Assembly: GCF_000183545.2 (NCBI RefSeq) | Contig: NZ_JH976535.1 | Span: 386,840 to 450,839 of the forward strand | Direction of reading: 5' to 3' | Length of the DNA: 64,000 nt | Source: Thermaerobacter subterraneus DSM 13965 | GTDB lineage: Bacteria; Bacillota; Sulfobacillia; Thermaerobacterales; Thermaerobacteraceae | In this document: one piece after another, positions 16,974 through 26,389 of the stretch | How positions within the stretch are numbered: position 1 is the first letter of the stretch | Layout of the letters: every line of letters starts with the position of its first letter | Made by a program: the position numbers and the translations under genes | Notes under the pieces: generated by a model | The model's input: the letters and a program-made list of their open reading frames with translations, nothing else | The model's database searches: none | Told to the model about the DNA's origin: nothing

Positions 16974-17684
16974 ATGGGCGTCACCATGGAGGTCTACGAG
17001 GTCTTCGGCCAGCCGCGGCGGGGCGAGCCGTACATCCACTGCGGCAGCCTGCTGGCGGGGGACCGGCGCAACGCCCGGCTGCTGGCCCAGCAGCTCTATT
17101 GCCGGCGGCAGGAGTATGTCAGCCTGTGGATCGTGCCGCGCTCGTGCATCGAAGCCGTGGGCGAGGGTGACGCCGACTGGTGGCAGCCGGCCACGGACAA
17201 GACGTACCGCCTGGGGGAAGGCTTTGCCCGGACCCGGATCCTCTGGCAGCGCTTCGGCCGGGGGCCGGGCGGCGGCACGAGTCGCGGCGGGCCCGGGCGC
17301 GGTGGCGCTGGCACGGCCGGAGCCCACGCTTCCTCCCCGGGGCAGGACGGGCCGGCAGCCGTCGCCCCGGCCCACCGGGCTGGCGCGCCGGGCGCATCCG
17401 ATGATGTGGTACCCGGTGCCGTGCTCAACCGCAGCGGTCACGTGCGGGTCCGCCGGGGGCCCCGGCGCCAGGACCGGGAAGGGCGGCGAGATCCCGAGGG
17501 CGCCGCGCCCGGTGGCGGGGGCGGTGCGGCAAGGCCCGGTACCGGGACCGCCGGTTCGGGGAGCAGTGCGGTTGCCGGCCGCGACGCCGGCAAGGACACC
17601 GGGCCCAGGCCGGGGACCGGCACAGGGTCCCCCGCCGGGACGGGCCCTGGGGCCGGGCCCGGGCAAGGGGGTGAGGGCCGGTGA
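16974..17684 (+). CDS. paaB: Phenylacetyl-CoA epoxidase subunit PaaB with long disordered tail
   Basis: The first 95 residues match PaaB, the small structural subunit that bridges PaaAC: VYEVFGQPRRGEPYIHCGSLLAGDRRNARLLAQ, then EYVSLWIVPRSCI and DWWQPATDKTYRLG. PaaB is normally about 95-120 residues. Here a tail of about 140 residues, almost entirely Gly, Pro, Ala and Arg, follows the domain, so most of the protein is predicted to be disordered. The stop overlaps the paaC GTG start (GTGA, 17681-17684), indicating translational coupling, so the tail is likely really translated. Confidence 0.88.
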   Translation: MGVTMEVYEVFGQPRRGEPYIHCGSLLAGDRRNARLLAQQLYCRRQEYVSLWIVPRSCIEAVGEGDADWWQPATDKTYRLGEGFARTRILWQRFGRGPGGGTSRGGPGRGGAGTAGAHASSPGQDGPAAVAPAHRAGAPGASDDVVPGAVLNRSGHVRVRRGPRRQDREGRRDPEGAAPGGGGGAARPGTGTAGSGSSAVAGRDAGKDTGPRPGTGTGSPAGTGPGAGPGQGGEGR

Positions 17685-18580
17685 AGGGGTCGAACCGGGC
17701 CCACGCCATGGAACCCCTCCCCGCCCACCCGGCGGGCGCGGCGGCCGCGGGCGCTGACCCGGGCCTGGTGGCCCTGCTCTTCGCCCTGGCCGACGACGAG
17801 CTGATCGCCGGCCACCGGGCGTCGGAGTGGACGGGCGTGGCTCCCTACCAGGAAGAAGACGTGGCCTTCTCCTCCATCGCCCAGGATGAGGTGGGGCACA
17901 GCGCCCTGCTCTATCAGCTGCTCGCCGACCTGGGCCAGGGTGGCGGGGATCCCGATGCCCTGGCTTTTGGCCGGGATCCTGCGGACTTTCGCAACGCGAT
18001 CCTGCTGGAACAGCCCAACGGCGATTGGGCCGCGGAGATCGCCCGCCACTTCCTATACAGCGAGTACGAGGCCGTGCTGTGGCCGGCGCTGGCCCGCTCG
18101 CCCTACGAGCCGCTGGCCGCGGCGGCGGCCCGCGTTGCCCGGGAGGAGGCTTACCACCAGGCCCACTTCCGCCAGTGGGTGGTCGAACTCGGCCGCGCCG
18201 GTGGCGAGGCACGGGAGCGGCTGGCGCCGGCCCTCACCCGGGCCCTGGCCCTGGCGGCCGGGTTCTTCGAACCGGTGGAAGGGGAGGAGCAGGCTGCCCG
18301 CTGGCGGGGGGCCAGCCTGGAGGAGCTTCGCCGGCTGTGGTGGGCGGCCGTCCGCCAGGTGCTGGAAGAGGCCGGCCTGGCCGAACCGGTGCTGGGGCAG
18401 CCGGGACCGGGAGAGCCGGCTGGCGTGGAACCGGCGGATCCCGGGATGGGGGGAGGCCCGGCGGCCGCCGGGATCGAGCGAGGCCTGGGAGGCCGGCGAG
18501 GACACCACTCGCCCGCCCTGGAGACCTTGCTGGCTGAGATGACGTTGGTCTACCGCTCGGACCCGGCGGCGGAATGGTAA
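17681..18580 (+). CDS. paaC: Phenylacetyl-CoA epoxidase structural subunit PaaC
   Basis: This 299-residue ferritin-like protein partners PaaA and helps hold the substrate. Helices SIAQDEVGHSALLYQLLADL and AREEAYHQAHFRQWVVEL carry the family motifs. NGDWAAEIARHFLYSEYEAVLW is typical of PaaC. The GTG start overlaps the paaB stop; an in-frame ATG at 17708 (MEPLPAHP) is a possible alternative. A Gly/Pro-rich insert of about 45 residues lies before the C-terminal SPALETLLAEMTLVYRSDP. paaD follows after 12 bp. Confidence 0.93.
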   Translation: MKGSNRAHAMEPLPAHPAGAAAAGADPGLVALLFALADDELIAGHRASEWTGVAPYQEEDVAFSSIAQDEVGHSALLYQLLADLGQGGGDPDALAFGRDPADFRNAILLEQPNGDWAAEIARHFLYSEYEAVLWPALARSPYEPLAAAAARVAREEAYHQAHFRQWVVELGRAGGEARERLAPALTRALALAAGFFEPVEGEEQAARWRGASLEELRRLWWAAVRQVLEEAGLAEPVLGQPGPGEPAGVEPADPGMGGGPAAAGIERGLGGRRGHHSPALETLLAEMTLVYRSDPAAEW

Positions 18581-18592
18581 GGGGGCCGGCGG

Positions 18593-19537
18593 ATGCAGGG
18601 CCGTGAGGCCGGACCGGGCGACGGCGCCGGTTCAGGGGAGGGAGAGCCCGTGGGTTCTGCGGGACCGTTGCGGCAGGCGTCGGGATCGGTGCCGGCCGGT
18701 TCGTCCGGGGACGGCAGCGCCCCCGGGCAGGCCCCGTGCCAGGAGAATCGCCGCTCCCGTGGGAACGGCGGGGCCGGGGGAGCCTGCCGGCCGGGCGAGA
18801 CCGGAGCCCAGGGTAGAGGCGGGCCCGCCGCCCGCCGGCGTCCGGCCACTGTGCAGCCGGAGGACCAGGCGCTTCGGGACGCCCTGTGGCAGGCCCTGGC
18901 GGAGGTGCCCGATCCGGAGATCCCCGTGGTCAGCGTCGTCGACCTGGGGATGGTGGAAGCGGTGGAGGCCGACGCCCGCGCCGGCCGCGTCCAGGTCACG
19001 CTGCTTCCCACCTTCGTGGGCTGCCCGGCCTTGGGGCTGATCCGCCAGGCGGTCGCCGGGCGGCTGCAGGCGGTCCCGGGCGTGCGGGAGGTGGAGGTGC
19101 GGGTTGCTTACAGCCCGCCCTGGTCCACCGATCGGATCACGCCCGCGGGGCGCCGGAAGCTGGCCTCCTTTGGCATTGCCCCCCCTCCGCCCGTGGGAGC
19201 GGGGCGGCCCGCCGCCGGGCGATCTGCGCCGGAGCCGCATGGGCCGGGACGTTTGCCGGGCGGAGACGCCGAGGGCGCCGGCGCCGGGAAGCCGGATGCC
19301 GGGATGCCGGGTGCCGGAGCACCGGACCTCGCGGCGGCCGCCAGCCAGGTGCCTCCGGGACCTGCCGGCTGCGGGGCATTGCGGCGTCTGGAGACCCTTG
19401 CTGCCCATGCCGCCACCTGCCCCTTCTGCGGGTCGCGCCGTACCCGCCGGGAGAACGCCTTCGGGCCGACCCCGTGCCGCAGCCTGTGGTATTGCCTGGA
19501 TTGCCGCAACCCCTTCGAGCAGATGAAGGCCCTTTGA
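18593..19537 (+). CDS. paaD: PaaD-like protein, epoxidase maturation factor
   Basis: This 314-residue protein has the two-part PaaD layout. A MIP18/DUF59 domain (about residues 90-190: EVPDPEIPVVSVVDLGMV, PTFVGCPALGLIRQAV, YSPPWSTDRITPAGR) is followed by a C-terminal zinc ribbon CPFCGSRRT...CLDCRNPF. PaaD proteins are thought to help assemble metal centres of the epoxidase system. Typical length is about 160; here an 85-residue low-complexity N-terminal extension and a 70-residue Gly/Ala linker are added. Internal starts could shorten the N-terminus. It ends with FEQMKAL, typical of the family. Confidence 0.9.
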   Translation: MQGREAGPGDGAGSGEGEPVGSAGPLRQASGSVPAGSSGDGSAPGQAPCQENRRSRGNGGAGGACRPGETGAQGRGGPAARRRPATVQPEDQALRDALWQALAEVPDPEIPVVSVVDLGMVEAVEADARAGRVQVTLLPTFVGCPALGLIRQAVAGRLQAVPGVREVEVRVAYSPPWSTDRITPAGRRKLASFGIAPPPPVGAGRPAAGRSAPEPHGPGRLPGGDAEGAGAGKPDAGMPGAGAPDLAAAASQVPPGPAGCGALRRLETLAAHAATCPFCGSRRTRRENAFGPTPCRSLWYCLDCRNPFEQMKAL

Positions 19538-19589
19538 TCTTCGCCCCCCACCCCCCGGCAAGGAAGCCGCAAGGAAATCCACCCGCCTC

Positions 19590-19603
19590 ACGCCAATTGG
19601 CGT
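19590..19603. promoter_or_regulatory. Perfect 14-bp palindrome upstream of paaG
   Basis: ACGCCAATTGGCGT is a complete palindrome 65 bp before the paaG start and 53 bp after paaD. It is followed by AAAAGG. It could be an operator for internal control of the second half of the paa cluster. It does not resemble the TetR-gene dyad at 14867. Confidence 0.4.
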
Positions 19604-19668
19604 AAAAGGCCCAGGCCGGGTCAGATCCTGCGGGGCCGCCCCGGCCGGGCCAGATCCTGCTGGAGGGG

Positions 19669-20475
19669 ATGACGTTCATGGCCGAAGGCCACGGCCGCTA
19701 CACCACCATCCTGGCCGAGCGGGAGGGCGGCGTCCTCACCCTTACCCTCAACCGGCCCGAGGTGCTCAACGCCTTCAACCGGACCATGACCTCCGAGCTG
19801 CTGGACGCCTTGCGCCGGGCGGAGCGGGACCCCGGGGTGCGCTGCGTGGTGATCACCGGCGCAGGGCGCGCCTTTTCCGCCGGGGAAGACCTGAAGAGCC
19901 GGCAGGAGGGCGGCGAGAAGTCCTTCATCGCATCCCTGCGCGAGCGGTACAACCCCCTGATCTGGAAGATCCGGACCATGGAGAAGCCCGTCCTGGCGGC
20001 CGTCAACGGCGTGGCGGCGGGGGCCGGCCTGGGGCTGGCCCTGGCCTGCGATCTGCGCCTGGCCTCGGAGCAGGCCCGCTTCGGGCAGGTGTTCGTCAAG
20101 GTCGGCCTGGCGCCCGATTCGGGCACCAGCCTGTTCCTCCTGCAGCTGGTGGGGCCGGCCCGGGCGGCGGAAATGGCCTTCTTCGGCGACCTGGTCCCTG
20201 CCGGGGAGGCGTTGCGGATGGGGCTGGTCAACCGCGTGGTGCCCCATGAGGAACTGGCCGAAGCCACGCGCCAGTGGGCCCAGCGGCTGGCCGCCGGCGC
20301 CACCCGGGCCATCGGCCTGGCCAAGCGGGCCTTCAACTTTGCCGCGGGAGCCCGCCTGGCGGAGGTGCTGGAATACGAGGCGTACCTGCAGGAGATCGCC
20401 GGCCACACCGCCGACCACGCCGAAGGAGTGCAGGCGTTCCTGGAGAAGCGCGAGCCCCGCTTCCAGGGGCGCTGA
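19669..20475 (+). CDS. paaG: Enoyl-CoA hydratase/isomerase, probable PaaG ring 1,2-epoxyphenylacetyl-CoA isomerase
   Basis: This 268-residue crotonase-fold protein contains TLNRPEVLNAFNRTM and the oxyanion-hole segments GAGRAFSAGEDL and VNGVAAGAGLGLALACDLRLAS. The segment VGLAPDSGTSLFLLQLVGPARA resembles PaaG, which converts the ring epoxide to the oxepin-CoA. Its place between paaD and paaH supports this, but PaaF-type hydratase activity cannot be excluded from sequence. Start ATG 19669 follows GGAGGGG; the in-frame ATG at 19678 is an alternative. A separate paaF is not present, so one crotonase may serve both steps or another copy lies elsewhere. Confidence 0.82.
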   Translation: MTFMAEGHGRYTTILAEREGGVLTLTLNRPEVLNAFNRTMTSELLDALRRAERDPGVRCVVITGAGRAFSAGEDLKSRQEGGEKSFIASLRERYNPLIWKIRTMEKPVLAAVNGVAAGAGLGLALACDLRLASEQARFGQVFVKVGLAPDSGTSLFLLQLVGPARAAEMAFFGDLVPAGEALRMGLVNRVVPHEELAEATRQWAQRLAAGATRAIGLAKRAFNFAAGARLAEVLEYEAYLQEIAGHTADHAEGVQAFLEKREPRFQGR

Positions 20476-20490
20476 CGGGAGGCCGCCCCG

Positions 20491-22434
20491 GTGAACAGGT
20501 CAACGGTGGCGGGCGGGTCCCCGGCGGATCTCGGGGCGGTCGTGGCGGTGCTGGGTGCCGGCACCATGGGCGGCGGCATCGCCCGGGTGGCCGTGGAGGC
20601 GGGGTTTGCCGTGGTCCTCTACGATGTGGCCATCGCCGCCCTGGAACGGGCCCGCCGGCGGCTTGCGGAGGCCTGGCGGCGCCACGAGCAGGAGGGCCGC
20701 GTTCCTCCCGGCACGGCGGCGGAACGGCTCGGGCGGCTGCAGACCACCACGGACCTGGGCGCCGTGGCCCCGGCGGCCGTGGTGATCGAGGCGGCGCCCG
20801 AAGACCTGGGGCTCAAGCAGGACCTGCTGGCGAGCGTGGGCCGGCGGGTCCGCCCCGAGGCCCTGGTCGCCAGCAACACCTCGTCCCTGTCCATCACGGC
20901 CCTGGCCCGGGTGGTCCCCGGGCCGGAGCGGGTCATCGGCCTGCACTTTTTCAACCCGGTGCCGGCCATGCGGCTGGTGGAAGTGGTCGCCGGTGCCCTC
21001 AGCGCGCCCGAGGCCGTGGCCCGCGGGGTCGACCTGGCCCGCCGGCTGGGCAAGGAGCCCGTGGTGTGCGCCGACACCCCGGGCTTCGTGGTCAACCGGG
21101 TGGCCCGGCCCTTCTACGGGGAGGCCCTCCGGCTGCTGGGCGAGGGGGTGGCGGGGGTCGAGACCATCGACGCCCTGCTGCGAGCCGCCGGCTTCCCCAT
21201 GGGGCCTTTCCAGCTGATGGACCTCATCGGCATCGACGTGAACCTGGCGGTGACCCGTTCGGTGTTCGAGGGGTATGGCGGCGAAACCCGCTACCGGCCC
21301 CACCCCATCCAGCAGCAGCTGGTGGCCGCGGGGTGGCTGGGACGCAAGACGGGCCGCGGCTTCTACCGCTACAGCGAAGCGGGGGAGCCCGTGGGGGTGG
21401 CCTGGCGCGGCTGGCGGCAGGTGGCGGCGGGGAGCGGTTTGGCCAGCGTGCCCGCGGAAGGCCAGCCGGCGGCTGCCGGTGGCCCGGCGACCGGTTCTGC
21501 GGCCGGTGGGGGGCCGGAAGGCCGGCCGGACCACCTCTGGGTGGTGGGCGACGGGCCCCTGGCCCAAGCCCTTGGCGCGCGGTGGTCCCAGGCGGGCGTC
21601 GAAGTCGAGCGGATCGCGGGGCTGCGCGAGGCCCTGCACCGCCTGGCCGGGGTGACGGCCTCGGGGACCCCGGCCGCAGCGGCAGCTCCCGCCGGCGGGA
21701 TCGGAGAAGCAATTCCGGCAGACCCGGTCGCAGTGCCAGTCTCCACCGCAGGGGCCGCGGCGGTCACCCCGGCGGCCCCGGTCCGGGCGGGGCGCCCCCT
21801 TCCCGCCGCGGTGGTGCTCACCTGGGAGGACCTCGACCCCCTGGCACCCGCCTTCTGGTCCCAGGCGCTCGGGGACCTGGCCCGGCTGGAGGCGGGGCTG
21901 CCGCCCGGGGTCTTGCTGTTGGTGAGCCTGCTGCCCGGGCCTGTGGCGGAGCAGTCCTGGGGCCTCGTGCACCCCCAGCGGGTGGTGGGATGGGCGGCCG
22001 TGCCGCCCCTGGGCCAGGCGGTGGAGCTGGCGGCAGGCCCCGTGACAAGCCCCGCGGCCCTGGCCCGTGCCTGGTCCTGGTTCGAACGGGCGGGCCTGGC
22101 CGCCCACCCCGTGGCCGACGGGCCGGGCGGCGTGGCGGCCCGGGTGGTGGCCATGCTGATCCAGGAAGCGGCGGCCGCCGAGGCGGACGGGATCGCCGAG
22201 GGGGAGGCCGTCGACCGGGCCATGCGCCTGGGCACCGGCTATCCCCGCGGGCTCCTGGAATGGGGGACCCTTTGGGGCTGGCGGCGGGTGCTGGCCCTGA
22301 TGGAGGGCCTGTGGCGCCACTACCGGGAGGAACGCTACCGCCCCCTGCCCGCCCTGCGCCGTCGAGCGCTGGGCGAGCCCAGGGCGCCCGGGGGCCGGGC
22401 GAGCCGGGTGGCGGGCGGGTCCGGGCGACCCTGA
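20491..22434 (+). CDS. paaH: 3-hydroxyacyl-CoA dehydrogenase PaaH, two-domain form
   Basis: This 647-residue protein starts with GTG 20491, 15 bp after paaG. An N-terminal NAD-binding Rossmann domain (AVLGAGTMGGGIARVAVEAG, residues about 14-35) and the 3HCDH segment GLHFFNPVPAMRLVEVV, DTPGFVVNRVARPFYGEALRLL, PMGPFQLMDLIGIDVN are clear. A Gly/Ala-rich linker (about residues 315-350) leads to a second, degenerate domain ending in RVVAMLIQEAAAAEADGIAEGEAVDRAM and GLLEWGTLWGWRRV, the duplicated C-terminal half seen in PaaH. It should oxidise 3-hydroxyadipyl-CoA to 3-oxoadipyl-CoA. It is longer than usual PaaH (about 500) because of low-complexity inserts. Confidence 0.88.
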   Translation: MNRSTVAGGSPADLGAVVAVLGAGTMGGGIARVAVEAGFAVVLYDVAIAALERARRRLAEAWRRHEQEGRVPPGTAAERLGRLQTTTDLGAVAPAAVVIEAAPEDLGLKQDLLASVGRRVRPEALVASNTSSLSITALARVVPGPERVIGLHFFNPVPAMRLVEVVAGALSAPEAVARGVDLARRLGKEPVVCADTPGFVVNRVARPFYGEALRLLGEGVAGVETIDALLRAAGFPMGPFQLMDLIGIDVNLAVTRSVFEGYGGETRYRPHPIQQQLVAAGWLGRKTGRGFYRYSEAGEPVGVAWRGWRQVAAGSGLASVPAEGQPAAAGGPATGSAAGGGPEGRPDHLWVVGDGPLAQALGARWSQAGVEVERIAGLREALHRLAGVTASGTPAAAAAPAGGIGEAIPADPVAVPVSTAGAAAVTPAAPVRAGRPLPAAVVLTWEDLDPLAPAFWSQALGDLARLEAGLPPGVLLLVSLLPGPVAEQSWGLVHPQRVVGWAAVPPLGQAVELAAGPVTSPAALARAWSWFERAGLAAHPVADGPGGVAARVVAMLIQEAAAAEADGIAEGEAVDRAMRLGTGYPRGLLEWGTLWGWRRVLALMEGLWRHYREERYRPLPALRRRALGEPRAPGGRASRVAGGSGRP

Positions 22435-22620
22435 GGTGGGGCGAGCCGGGTGGTGGGCGCCGGGCGAGTCGAGGGCGGCCGGCGGCCGGGCACGCCGGGC
22501 GCCGGAAGGCTGCGGCCCGGGGGCTGGTGGTCACCATCTTGGGCGCAGACCCGGGACCCATGGAGGGGGACGCGGGCGGCCCCTGGTGACGCCCGCAGGC
22601 ACGGGAGAGGAGGGTGCGCG

Positions 22621-23829
22621 GTGGCAGAACCCGTCATCGTGGCGGCGGTGCGCACGCCCATCGGCCGCCATGGCGGCGCCCTGGCGCCGGTTCGTCCGGA
22701 CGACCTGGCGGCGGTGGCGATCCGCGCCGCCGTGGAGCGGGCGGGCGTGGACCCTGCCGAGGTGGAGGACGTCATCCTGGGCTGTGCCAACCAGGCAGGG
22801 GAAGACAACCGCAACGTGGCCCGCATGGCCGCCCTGCTGGCCGGCCTGCCCGAGCACGTGGCCGGGGTGACGGTCAACCGGCTCTGCGGCTCTGGGCTGG
22901 AAGCGGTGCTGCAGGCCGCCCGGGCCATCCGCGCCGGCGAGGGCGAGGTCTTCGTGGCCGGCGGGGTGGAGAGCATGAGCCGGGCGCCCTGGGTCATGCC
23001 CAAACCCGAGCAGGGTTACCCCCGCGGCAACGTCCAGGTGTTCGACACCACCCTGGGCTGGCGGTTCGTCAACCCGCGGCTGGCCGCCATGTTCCCGCCC
23101 GAGTCCATGGGCGAGACGGCGGAAAACGTGGCCGAGCGCTACCGCATCAGCCGGGAGGACCAGGACCGGTTTGCCCTGGCCAGCCAGCGCAAGTGGGCGG
23201 CGGCCCAGGAAGCGGGGAAGTGGCGGGACGAGATCGTCCCCGTGGAGGTTGCAGGACCCCGCGGCCGCCGGGCCGTGGTGGCGGTGGACGAGCACCCGCG
23301 CCCCGACACCACCCTGGAGAAGCTGGCCAGCCTGCCGCCGGCTTTCCGGCCCGGAGGAACCGTCACCGCCGGCAACTCGTCGGGGATCAACGACGGCGCG
23401 GCGGCCCTGGTCATCATGGCCGATCACCGGGCGCGGTCGCTGGGGCTCCGGCCCCTGGCGCGGGTGGTGGCGGGCGCCGTGGCCGGGGTCGACCCGCGGT
23501 ACATGGGGATCGGGCCCGTCCCCGCCACCCGCAAGGTGCTGGCCCGGGCGGGCTGGCAGGTGGACGACCTGGACCTGATCGAGCTGAACGAAGCCTTCGC
23601 CGCCCAGTCCCTGGCTTGCATCCGGGAGCTGGGGCTGCCGGAAGACCGGGTCAACGTCAACGGCGGGGCCATCGCCATCGGCCACCCCCTGGGCTGCAGC
23701 GGCGCCCGGATCCTGACCACGCTGGTCCACGAGATGCGGCGGCGCGGAGCGCGGCGGGGGCTGGCGACCATGTGCATCGGCGTGGGCCAGGGCATCGCGG
23801 CCCTGGTCGAGGCGACGCCTGCCTCGTAG
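22621..23829 (+). CDS. paaJ: Thiolase, probable 3-oxoadipyl-CoA thiolase PaaJ
   Basis: This 402-residue acyl-CoA acetyltransferase carries nucleophile Cys89 in [12 protein letters not shown], the catalytic His in [16 protein letters not shown], and the second Cys in TMCIGVGQG. The signature [12 protein letters not shown] is also present. In a paa cluster the product cleaves 3-oxoadipyl-CoA to succinyl-CoA and acetyl-CoA. The start is taken as GTG 22621 (GAGGAGGG upstream), which aligns with thiolase N-termini ([14 protein letters not shown]); the frame is open further upstream but that part is low complexity. A 186-bp gap separates it from paaH. It is the last gene of the cluster in this window. 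Confidence 0.9.
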   Translation: MAEPVIVAAVRTPIGRHGGALAPVRPDDLAAVAIRAAVERAGVDPAEVEDVILGCANQAGEDNRNVARMAALLAGLPEHVAGVTVNRLCGSGLEAVLQAARAIRAGEGEVFVAGGVESMSRAPWVMPKPEQGYPRGNVQVFDTTLGWRFVNPRLAAMFPPESMGETAENVAERYRISREDQDRFALASQRKWAAAQEAGKWRDEIVPVEVAGPRGRRAVVAVDEHPRPDTTLEKLASLPPAFRPGGTVTAGNSSGINDGAAALVIMADHRARSLGLRPLARVVAGAVAGVDPRYMGIGPVPATRKVLARAGWQVDDLDLIELNEAFAAQSLACIRELGLPEDRVNVNGGAIAIGHPLGCSGARILTTLVHEMRRRGARRGLATMCIGVGQGIAALVEATPAS

Positions 23830-24008
23830 GGGCCCGGCCGGCGCCTTGCACCGGCTCCGGCTCCGCGGACCGGCCCCGGCGCCTGGTGGCAGCTTCGGCG
23901 GCTCGTAGCAGCTACGGCGGCTGGTACCGGCTCGGCGTGCTCGCCTCCTCGGAGGCAGGCCGCCCGGTTGTCCCCTTGCGGGCCCGCCGGCCCGGGCCCG
24001 GACCGCCC

Positions 24009-24035
24009 TTGCCTATTAAGATTTATTATTAAAAT
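24009..24035 (+). promoter_or_regulatory. Putative dnaG promoter
   Basis: An AT-rich island, rare in this sequence, lies just before dnaG. TTGCCT (24009-24014) and TAAAAT (24030-24035) are 15 bp apart, a little short. The AT richness (ATTTATTATTAAAAT) supports a promoter more than the exact boxes do. Confidence 0.45.
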
Positions 24036-24103
24036 AGATTGCCGGCAGGACGTGGGTGGTGCGGCGCGAACTCAATCCCCACAGGGTCGGGGAGGGTCGA
24101 GCG

Positions 24104-26233
24104 TTGTACCGCCTGGACGAGCACGTGGTCGACGAGATCCGCCAGCGCCTCGACATCGTCGAGGTGATCGGCGACTACGTGCCCCTGCGCCGGGCGGGCC
24201 GCGAGTACGTGGCCCTGTGCCCGTTCCACGACGAGCGCACCCCCTCCTTCACCGTCTCGCCCGCCAAGCAGATGTTTTACTGCTTCGGCTGCCAGGTGGG
24301 CGGGGACGTCTTCACCTTTGTCATGAAGAAGGAGGGCTGGACCTTCCCCGAAGCCGTGGCCCAGCTGGCCCGGCGGGCTGGGGTGGCCCTGCCCGAGCGG
24401 CCCCTGTCGCCCGGCCAGCGGCGGGTGCGGGACCGGCAGGAGCAGCTGGCCCGGGTGCTGGAGCTGGCGGCGGCGTTCTTCCGGCAGGCCCTGCGCTCCC
24501 CGGCGGGGGAAACTGCACGCGCGTATCTGGAAGAACGTGGCCTGCCCCCCGCCCTCTGGGACCGGTACGGCCTGGGGTACGCTCCACCCGGGTGGGACGG
24601 GCTGGTCGGGGCGCTGGAGCGGCGAGGGGTCGCGCCCGCCTTGCTGGCCGAGGCGGGGCTGGCGCAGCCGCGTCCGGGCGGCGGCTACTACGACCGGTTC
24701 CGCCACCGGGTGATGTTCCCCATCACCGACCCCCGGGGCCGGGTGGTCGGGTTCGGCGGCCGCTCCCTGGACGGCCAGGAGCCCAAGTACCTGAACTCCC
24801 CGGAGACGGCGCTCTTCAACAAGCGGCGCCTCTGGTACGGGCTCGACTGGAGCCGCCCGCGTCTGCGGGAAACGGGCACGGCGGTGGTGGTGGAAGGGTA
24901 CATGGACGCCATCGCCGTTGACCGCGCCGGCGTGGGCTACGCGGCGGTGGCCTCCCTGGGGACCTCCCTGAGCGAGGAGCAGGTGGAACTCCTGGCCCGC
25001 TACGTGCAGCGGGTGATCATCGCCTATGATGCTGACGCGGCGGGCCAGCGGGCGACCATGCGCGGCCTGGCGATGTTCGCCGACGCCGGGGTGGAGGTGA
25101 GGGTGGCCCAGTTGCCGCCGGGCCGCGATCCCGACGACGTGGTGCGGCGGGAAGGGCCCGACGCCCTGCGGCGCATCCTCGAGGCGGCGGTGCCGGTGGT
25201 GGAGTACCGCTTCCGGCAGGTCATGGGCCAGGTCGACACGGCGACGCCCCGGGGGCGGGCGGAGGCGGTGGAAGCCCTGGCGCCCTGGCTGGCGCGGGTG
25301 TCAAGTCCCGTGGAGCGCGGGGAGTATGTGCGGCGGTACGCCGTCGCCCTGGGCGTCGAGGAAGGGATCCTCTGGCAGGAGGTGCGGCGAGCCGCCCGGG
25401 CCCTGCGCAGCAGGGCGCCGGCCACGGGGCGCCCCGCCCGGGGAACCCTGCGGGGAAGCATTGCCGGGACCGGAGGCGTCCGTGGGGAGCGTGCCGGCAG
25501 GGCCGGTGGAGCCGGTGGGACGGGCCTTCCCGATGCGGGTGGGAATAACGTCCAGACCGTCCGGCATACTAACCGTCGGGTTCCGGTGGAGGAAGTTCCT
25601 GCTGGTGTAGTCCGGGCGGAACGAGGTCTGGTGGCCGCCAGCCTGTTTCACCCCCAGTGGCAGGCCCTCATTGCCAGCCGGCTGGAGCCTGGTGACTGGG
25701 TGACACCGGCCCACCGCCTGCTGTTCGAACTGGCCTGCCGCGAGGCGCAGGCGACGGGCGGCGGGGTGGACACCGGCCGTGTGCTTTCGCGGCTTCACAG
25801 CCTGGCCGCCGGGGGTGGGGACATCGGGCGATCGGAAACGGGCCGGCAGGAAGGAAACATGGCCGGTTCTGCCGAAAATGAAAGAGATCGGGATGCCGAT
25901 CAGCCCCAGAACGGGGTTCACGACGGGGTGGAAGAGCGGCTGCCCGCTGGGGCGGCCGGTTCTTCCTCGCCGGCCGTTGCCGGGGCTGCCGTGTACCAGG
26001 AGGCGGTGTCGGTCCTGGCGGCCCTGGTGCAGGCGCCGGAGCCCGGGCCGGACGAGCCCGGCGAGATGGAAAGGATTTTAGATGATTATATCAAAACCCT
26101 GAAGCGACATAGCCTATGGAAAATCCAGCGCCGGATTGCCCAGCTGGAGGCAAGCGGCCAGGATGTACCTGTCGACCTGGTGACCAGGTTTCAGCTGCTG
26201 TCGGCGCAGCTGAAAGGCCGGGTGGGAAGATGA
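24104..26233 (+). CDS. dnaG: DNA primase DnaG
   Basis: DnaG synthesises RNA primers at the replication fork. The N-terminal CHC2 zinc finger (CPFHDERTPSF...FYCFGC), the RNA-polymerase core, and the Toprim motif (AVVVEGYMDAIAV, IIAYDADAAGQRA) are all present. The C-terminal part (ILDDYIKTLKRHSLWKIQRRI) corresponds to the helicase-binding domain. At about 709 residues it is longer than the usual 600 because of Gly-rich inserts at about residues 460-500 and 600-650. Start TTG 24104 is preferred because GGGGAGGG lies 7 nt upstream; GTG 24056 would add 16 residues. rpoD follows after 156 bp, the classic macromolecular-synthesis pair. Confidence 0.95.
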   Translation: MYRLDEHVVDEIRQRLDIVEVIGDYVPLRRAGREYVALCPFHDERTPSFTVSPAKQMFYCFGCQVGGDVFTFVMKKEGWTFPEAVAQLARRAGVALPERPLSPGQRRVRDRQEQLARVLELAAAFFRQALRSPAGETARAYLEERGLPPALWDRYGLGYAPPGWDGLVGALERRGVAPALLAEAGLAQPRPGGGYYDRFRHRVMFPITDPRGRVVGFGGRSLDGQEPKYLNSPETALFNKRRLWYGLDWSRPRLRETGTAVVVEGYMDAIAVDRAGVGYAAVASLGTSLSEEQVELLARYVQRVIIAYDADAAGQRATMRGLAMFADAGVEVRVAQLPPGRDPDDVVRREGPDALRRILEAAVPVVEYRFRQVMGQVDTATPRGRAEAVEALAPWLARVSSPVERGEYVRRYAVALGVEEGILWQEVRRAARALRSRAPATGRPARGTLRGSIAGTGGVRGERAGRAGGAGGTGLPDAGGNNVQTVRHTNRRVPVEEVPAGVVRAERGLVAASLFHPQWQALIASRLEPGDWVTPAHRLLFELACREAQATGGGVDTGRVLSRLHSLAAGGGDIGRSETGRQEGNMAGSAENERDRDADQPQNGVHDGVEERLPAGAAGSSSPAVAGAAVYQEAVSVLAALVQAPEPGPDEPGEMERILDDYIKTLKRHSLWKIQRRIAQLEASGQDVPVDLVTRFQLLSAQLKGRVGR

Positions 26234-26389
26234 TCCCGCTGCGGCTGCCCTCGCCGGTCCAGTACCGGAAGGGACGGGGACCGGCGAATGCTTTTCTGCC
26301 AATGATCACGGGTCCCGATCCCCGCCAGGGAAGGTGGCCGGGGGCCACGCTGCGGGGGCCCGGGACCGCGGCGGAAAGGGGGGAGTCCG

